Source of the DNA: PALSA-894 sp034669145
GTDB taxonomy: Bacteria > Pseudomonadota > Alphaproteobacteria > Rhizobiales > Xanthobacteraceae
Direction: 5' to 3'
NCBI GenBank assembly: GCA_034669145.1
Contig: JAXDNY010000225.1
Span: 1-64,000, forward strand
Length of the DNA: 64,000 nt
Shown: positions 61,061 through 64,000 of the stretch, piece by piece
Layout of the letters: every line of letters starts with the position of its first letter
How positions within the stretch are numbered: position 1 is the stretch's first letter
Notes under the pieces: model-generated
What the model saw: the letters and a program-made list of their open reading frames with translations, nothing else
Databases searched by the model: none
What the model was told of the DNA's origin: nothing
Made by a program: the position numbers and the translations under genes

Positions 61061-62662
61061 CTAAAGACGTTGAAACCCCGCCCCATAGAGCGGCCGTGCA
61101 TCCTCGTCGCTGACTTCGATGATCCGATCCGGCCACGGGATCGGCAGCAGTCGCCCGCTGAGGGTCGACACGTGCGAAATCCCCTCCGGCGCCCTGAGCT
61201 TGACCATGTTGATGGAAAGACCCAAGCGCCGAGCCTCCGAGTCCTGGCGAATGTATTCCATCCATCCCCAACCGGGTCGTCGCTGCTTCGTCCAAGCCAG
61301 GAACTGAGAGATAGAGTCCACCTGGTCGTCGTATTTTGAATTCGGGAAGGTAGTGAGCTCGTGGATAAACTCGGCGAGCCAGTGAGCCTCCTGCGGTAGG
61401 TACACGAAGCCATTCTCGATCGCTCCCGTCTGCGCATGAAGGCGCATCAGCTTGTCGCCTTCGGGTTTGAAGCGCGTGATCGCGGAAATCCTCTCTTCGA
61501 TTAGCTCTTGGATCAGCTGCGTCCCGGAAGCCTTGTCTTCGATCAGAATGACGGTTGCCGCGAAGGCATCGCGCTGCTCGTGCACCGAACGCTTGAGGTT
61601 GGGGTAATCGAGCTTCTTGCGCAGGACGTGCAACAGATAGTAGCGCTTGTCCTTGATGCCCCATGTCGTGCAGACGCTGTAGTCGCTCAGCTGGGTCGGC
61701 TTATTCGCGGTGTCCCAGCTCTGGACGACCTGATCGAATTTGTCCGGCTGTTCATTGGGTCCGTAGCGCTTGAGCCAGGTTTCTTTGACGAGGCCGCCGC
61801 CAAGCGGGGCAGGGGCCTGCTGGTATTGGCCGGCAAAATTATAGTCACCGAGGGTTTGTTGGATGCGAGCAAGCGTCTCACGCGACTCGCGCTCGGGGTG
61901 AAGAACGTCTCCAATCTGTCGTTTGAAGCGCGACACGCCAAACTGTGTTTCGACCATGTGCACTTCGGCCTGCTCGGCAATCGCCGGGAACGAGACGACC
62001 TCCCAGCGTTCCTGCGCCAGGACGTGCCCGACCAGATCCTCCTCGTGCAGGCGCTGCATGATCAAGATGATGCAGCCATTCTCTTTGTCGTTGAGGCGGC
62101 TGTAGAGAGTATGGTCATACCATTCGTTGACGTTGCGGCGCTGGGTTTGCGACAAGGCCTCATCGGGTTTCAAGGGATCATCGATGATAATCACGTCGGC
62201 ACCTCGGCCGGTCAGAACCCCGCCCACGGACGTCGCGAGCCGAAATCCCTGAGCCGCGGTCACGAACTCCTGGACCGCCTGCTTCTGGACGGAGAGCCGC
62301 GTCGCAAACAGCGACTGATACCATCGGGTCGTCAGGATGGTGCGGCAATCGCGGGCGAGCTTGTCGGAAAGTTCCTGCCCATAGCTCACGCACATGAGTT
62401 GCGTTGCCGGGTCATGCCCGAGCCAAAAGGCTGGCAGCGCGATCGAGGCGCAGAGCGATTTCAGGTGCCGGGGCGGGATATTGATGATGAGGCGTTGGAT
62501 CTTGCCCCGCCTGCATGCCTCCAGCTTTGCTGCCAGCACCTCGATGTGCCAATTCCACAGGAATTGAGCCTGCGGATTGAGTTCATGGAAGCAGCGTTGG
62601 GTGAACGCGGAGAAATCCTGGCGCAGGAGCGCCCGATATTCAGGCTGCGTCAGGGGTTTCAT
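61061..62662 (-). CDS. terL: Phage terminase large subunit
   Basis: This 533-residue protein has a deviant Walker A PPRHLKS (residues 63-69) and Walker B VIIIDDPLKP (Asp161, Asp162) in the packaging ATPase, then an RNase H-like nuclease with SWDTANK as its first acidic motif, SGTQLIQEL, and KYDDQVDSISQFL near the end. Terminases cut and pump DNA into a phage head. It overlaps the DUF5681 gene by 23 bp, a typical pairing. No portal or capsid gene follows in the window, so this looks like a terminase-methylase module left from, or captured by, an element. Confidence 0.92.
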   Translation of the reverse strand: MKPLTQPEYRALLRQDFSAFTQRCFHELNPQAQFLWNWHIEVLAAKLEACRRGKIQRLIINIPPRHLKSLCASIALPAFWLGHDPATQLMCVSYGQELSDKLARDCRTILTTRWYQSLFATRLSVQKQAVQEFVTAAQGFRLATSVGGVLTGRGADVIIIDDPLKPDEALSQTQRRNVNEWYDHTLYSRLNDKENGCIILIMQRLHEEDLVGHVLAQERWEVVSFPAIAEQAEVHMVETQFGVSRFKRQIGDVLHPERESRETLARIQQTLGDYNFAGQYQQAPAPLGGGLVKETWLKRYGPNEQPDKFDQVVQSWDTANKPTQLSDYSVCTTWGIKDKRYYLLHVLRKKLDYPNLKRSVHEQRDAFAATVILIEDKASGTQLIQELIEERISAITRFKPEGDKLMRLHAQTGAIENGFVYLPQEAHWLAEFIHELTTFPNSKYDDQVDSISQFLAWTKQRRPGWGWMEYIRQDSEARRLGLSINMVKLRAPEGISHVSTLSGRLLPIPWPDRIIEVSDEDARPLYGAGFQRL

Positions 62663-63053
62663 CGGACTGTCCGTTCGCCATCTGGTGGATCCGCAGATGG
62701 AGCTGCTCCATCACCAACCGATCCGCCTCGTCGACGGCTTCAGCCTGGGTGGGTTCGTCACTTCGCCCTTCCAGCAGTTGGAGCATCTGGATCAGAAGCT
62801 GGGTCGCGCGCGGTTCGCCCGAGGCCGCCTTGTTGGCGAGCTGCTTTGTCATCGCCTCCAGCTTGGTGATCTGCTTGCGTCGACCTTTCTCGGTCACGGT
62901 CACGGCCTCGTTGACCGCCTTTGCCAGCAGTGTCGCCAGGCTCTTGCGGCCCTTGGCGCGACCATTGGGATTGCCGGATTGGCCTTTTTGGAACCGGCCG
63001 TGGCGGGGCGGCTTGCCGTAGCCGACATCGTATTCGGGTCGATCATCAGGCAT
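62640..63053 (-). CDS. DUF5681 phage-associated protein
   Basis: This 137-residue basic, helical protein has the signature GRFQKGQSGNPNGR near its start (about 14-27). Charged helices follow (KLEAMTKQLANKAASGE). DUF5681 proteins regularly sit directly before terminase genes in alphaproteobacteria and are suspected to be small-terminase or DNA-binding partners. It overlaps terL by 23 bp and the methylase gene by 8 bp. The ATG at 63,053 was preferred because the conserved N-terminus begins there. Confidence 0.85.
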   Translation of the reverse strand: MPDDRPEYDVGYGKPPRHGRFQKGQSGNPNGRAKGRKSLATLLAKAVNEAVTVTEKGRRKQITKLEAMTKQLANKAASGEPRATQLLIQMLQLLEGRSDEPTQAEAVDEADRLVMEQLHLRIHQMANGQSDETPDAA

Positions 63054-64000
63054 GGGAGGCCTCCACGGCGATCTCATCGAAGGTCCGCCCAGTCACCACA
63101 TGCCGCGCGACGTCGCCGGTAAAGGCCTGCCAGCGACGGATGATGGTGTCGATATAGAGGGGGTCGATCTCGAGCCCGTAGCAACGCCGACCGGTGCGCT
63201 CGGCGGCAATCACGGTGGTGCCGCTCCCGAGGAAGGAATCGAGCACCACATCGCCGCGGGCGGAACAGTCCAGGATCGCGTCGGCCACCATGGCGACCGG
63301 CTTCACGGTCGGGTGGAGCGCCAGTAGGCTGCCTTCCTCGGTCCCGCGTCCGAATGAGTTTGCACCCGGGTAGGACCAAACATTGCTGCGGTGGCGGCCG
63401 TACTGGCCGAGTTGGACATTGTTCTGGTGCGATCCGCGACCGTGCTTGAATACGAACACCATCTCATGCTGGCTGCGATAGAGCGAACCCATGCCGGCGT
63501 TGTGCTTGACCCAGACGCAGACATTCTTAAGCTCCGCATAGATCTCTCGGGTCGCGGCCAGCAGCTCTCCCACATGGCGCCAGTCCATGCAGACGTAGTG
63601 GATCGACCCGTCCTCGCTGTGACGGGCGAGGAGCAGGCACGAGCGCAACAAGAAATCCGTGAACTGCGCCGCGTCCATTTCGCCGGCGGCCATGACGAAA
63701 TCTCGATGGCGAACGGCCCCGAGACCGGAGGCATGGCCGTCGATCGGGACGTTGTAGGGCGGGTCCGTGAAGACCATTCGGGCCCGTTCGCCGTCCATCA
63801 GTTGCTCGTAGGCGCTAAGATCGAGTGCGCTGCCGCACAGCAGGCGATGTCGGTTGAGAGCCCACAGGTCTCCGTGCTGACTCACCGATGGACCCGAGCC
63901 AACTTCCGGAATCGCGTCGGCCGGATCGTCCTTGCCATCAGCCCCCCTCAGGCCCTCGATGCGCAGGTCGATCTCACCCATCTCAAAGCCGGTAGTCTCA
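63046..64000 (-). CDS. Beta-class N6-adenine DNA methyltransferase (partial, N-terminus beyond right edge)
   Basis: The last 317 residues of a DNA modification methylase are present. The catalytic motif TDPPYNVP comes before the AdoMet site SFLGSGTTV, the order of beta-class enzymes such as CcrM. HPTVKPVAMV and RCYGLEIDPLY are also family marks. An internal ATG at 63,981 exists, but the frame stays open to the edge with family-like residues (TTGFEMGEIDL), so the gene starts outside the window, probably with a ParB-like N-terminal domain as is common for this family. It overlaps the DUF5681 gene by 8 bp. Confidence 0.88.
   Translation of the reverse strand, partial: ETTGFEMGEIDLRIEGLRGADGKDDPADAIPEVGSGPSVSQHGDLWALNRHRLLCGSALDLSAYEQLMDGERARMVFTDPPYNVPIDGHASGLGAVRHRDFVMAAGEMDAAQFTDFLLRSCLLLARHSEDGSIHYVCMDWRHVGELLAATREIYAELKNVCVWVKHNAGMGSLYRSQHEMVFVFKHGRGSHQNNVQLGQYGRHRSNVWSYPGANSFGRGTEEGSLLALHPTVKPVAMVADAILDCSARGDVVLDSFLGSGTTVIAAERTGRRCYGLEIDPLYIDTIIRRWQAFTGDVARHVVTGRTFDEIAVEASHA

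Noticed and set aside
60945..61664. A 239-codon open frame on the minus strand
   Set aside because: It is an out-of-frame shadow of the terminase gene and has no family features.

Overview
The window is GC-rich alphaproteobacterial DNA, most likely from a Hyphomicrobiales (Rhizobiales) member close to the Bradyrhizobium/Rhodopseudomonas/Xanthobacteraceae group. The evidence is a complete AcpXL-type cluster for the very-long-chain fatty acid of lipid A, an Omp25/31-type porin with its terminator, and intergenic palindromes of a kind I associate with this group. I see no rRNA, tRNA or CRISPR array.

Bases 1-32,220 look like ordinary chromosome. In order they hold: the start of an mmsA-type dehydrogenase (running off the left edge), a hybrid PAS histidine kinase, a motA/motB stator pair, a Kup potassium transporter, a rhodanese and a PLP aminotransferase. 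Next come a GIDE-domain membrane protein whose last codons lie in a repeat, the porin, and an orphan polyamine-binding protein. The seven-gene block acpXL-fabZ-fabF2-fabF1-SDR-adh-lpxXL (12,438-18,457, minus strand) forms a compact lipid A C28-acyl pathway. After it come an RlpA-like protein, a guanine deaminase, a copper chaperone, an orphan family-5 solute-binding protein and a fused membrane/spermidine-synthase protein. An alpha/beta hydrolase-OsmC fusion overlaps a ferredoxin-type reductase. The stretch closes with RidA, a PNPOx-like protein, a glycerol-3-phosphate acyltransferase, a hydratase and a stand-alone SET protein.

At about 32,280 a 21-bp periodic repeat marks a change of content. 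From 48,500 down to 32,520 on the minus strand lies a four-gene operon of very large proteins (at least 633, 696, 1919 and 1997 residues) of unknown function. The third is beta-rich. The fourth begins with a peptidoglycan-binding-like domain and continues with propeller-like and fibronectin-like repeats. This is one of the two best candidates for an undescribed system.

From 48.5 kb on, the DNA is accessory, with several AT-richer stretches. It holds a ribbon-helix-helix-like protein, a secreted TPR-like protein, a 34-codon small ORF, and a RelA/SpoT-type synthetase overlapping a 59-residue protein built from two near-identical motifs. It also holds an excisionase-like protein, a broken tyrosine recombinase and an orphan P-loop ATPase. 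The right end, all on the minus strand, is a phage-type module (adenine methylase, DUF5681 protein, terminase large subunit) followed by a caspase-SH3-lysozyme-like protein translationally coupled to an alpha/beta hydrolase. That pair is the second strong candidate for a defence or cell-death system.
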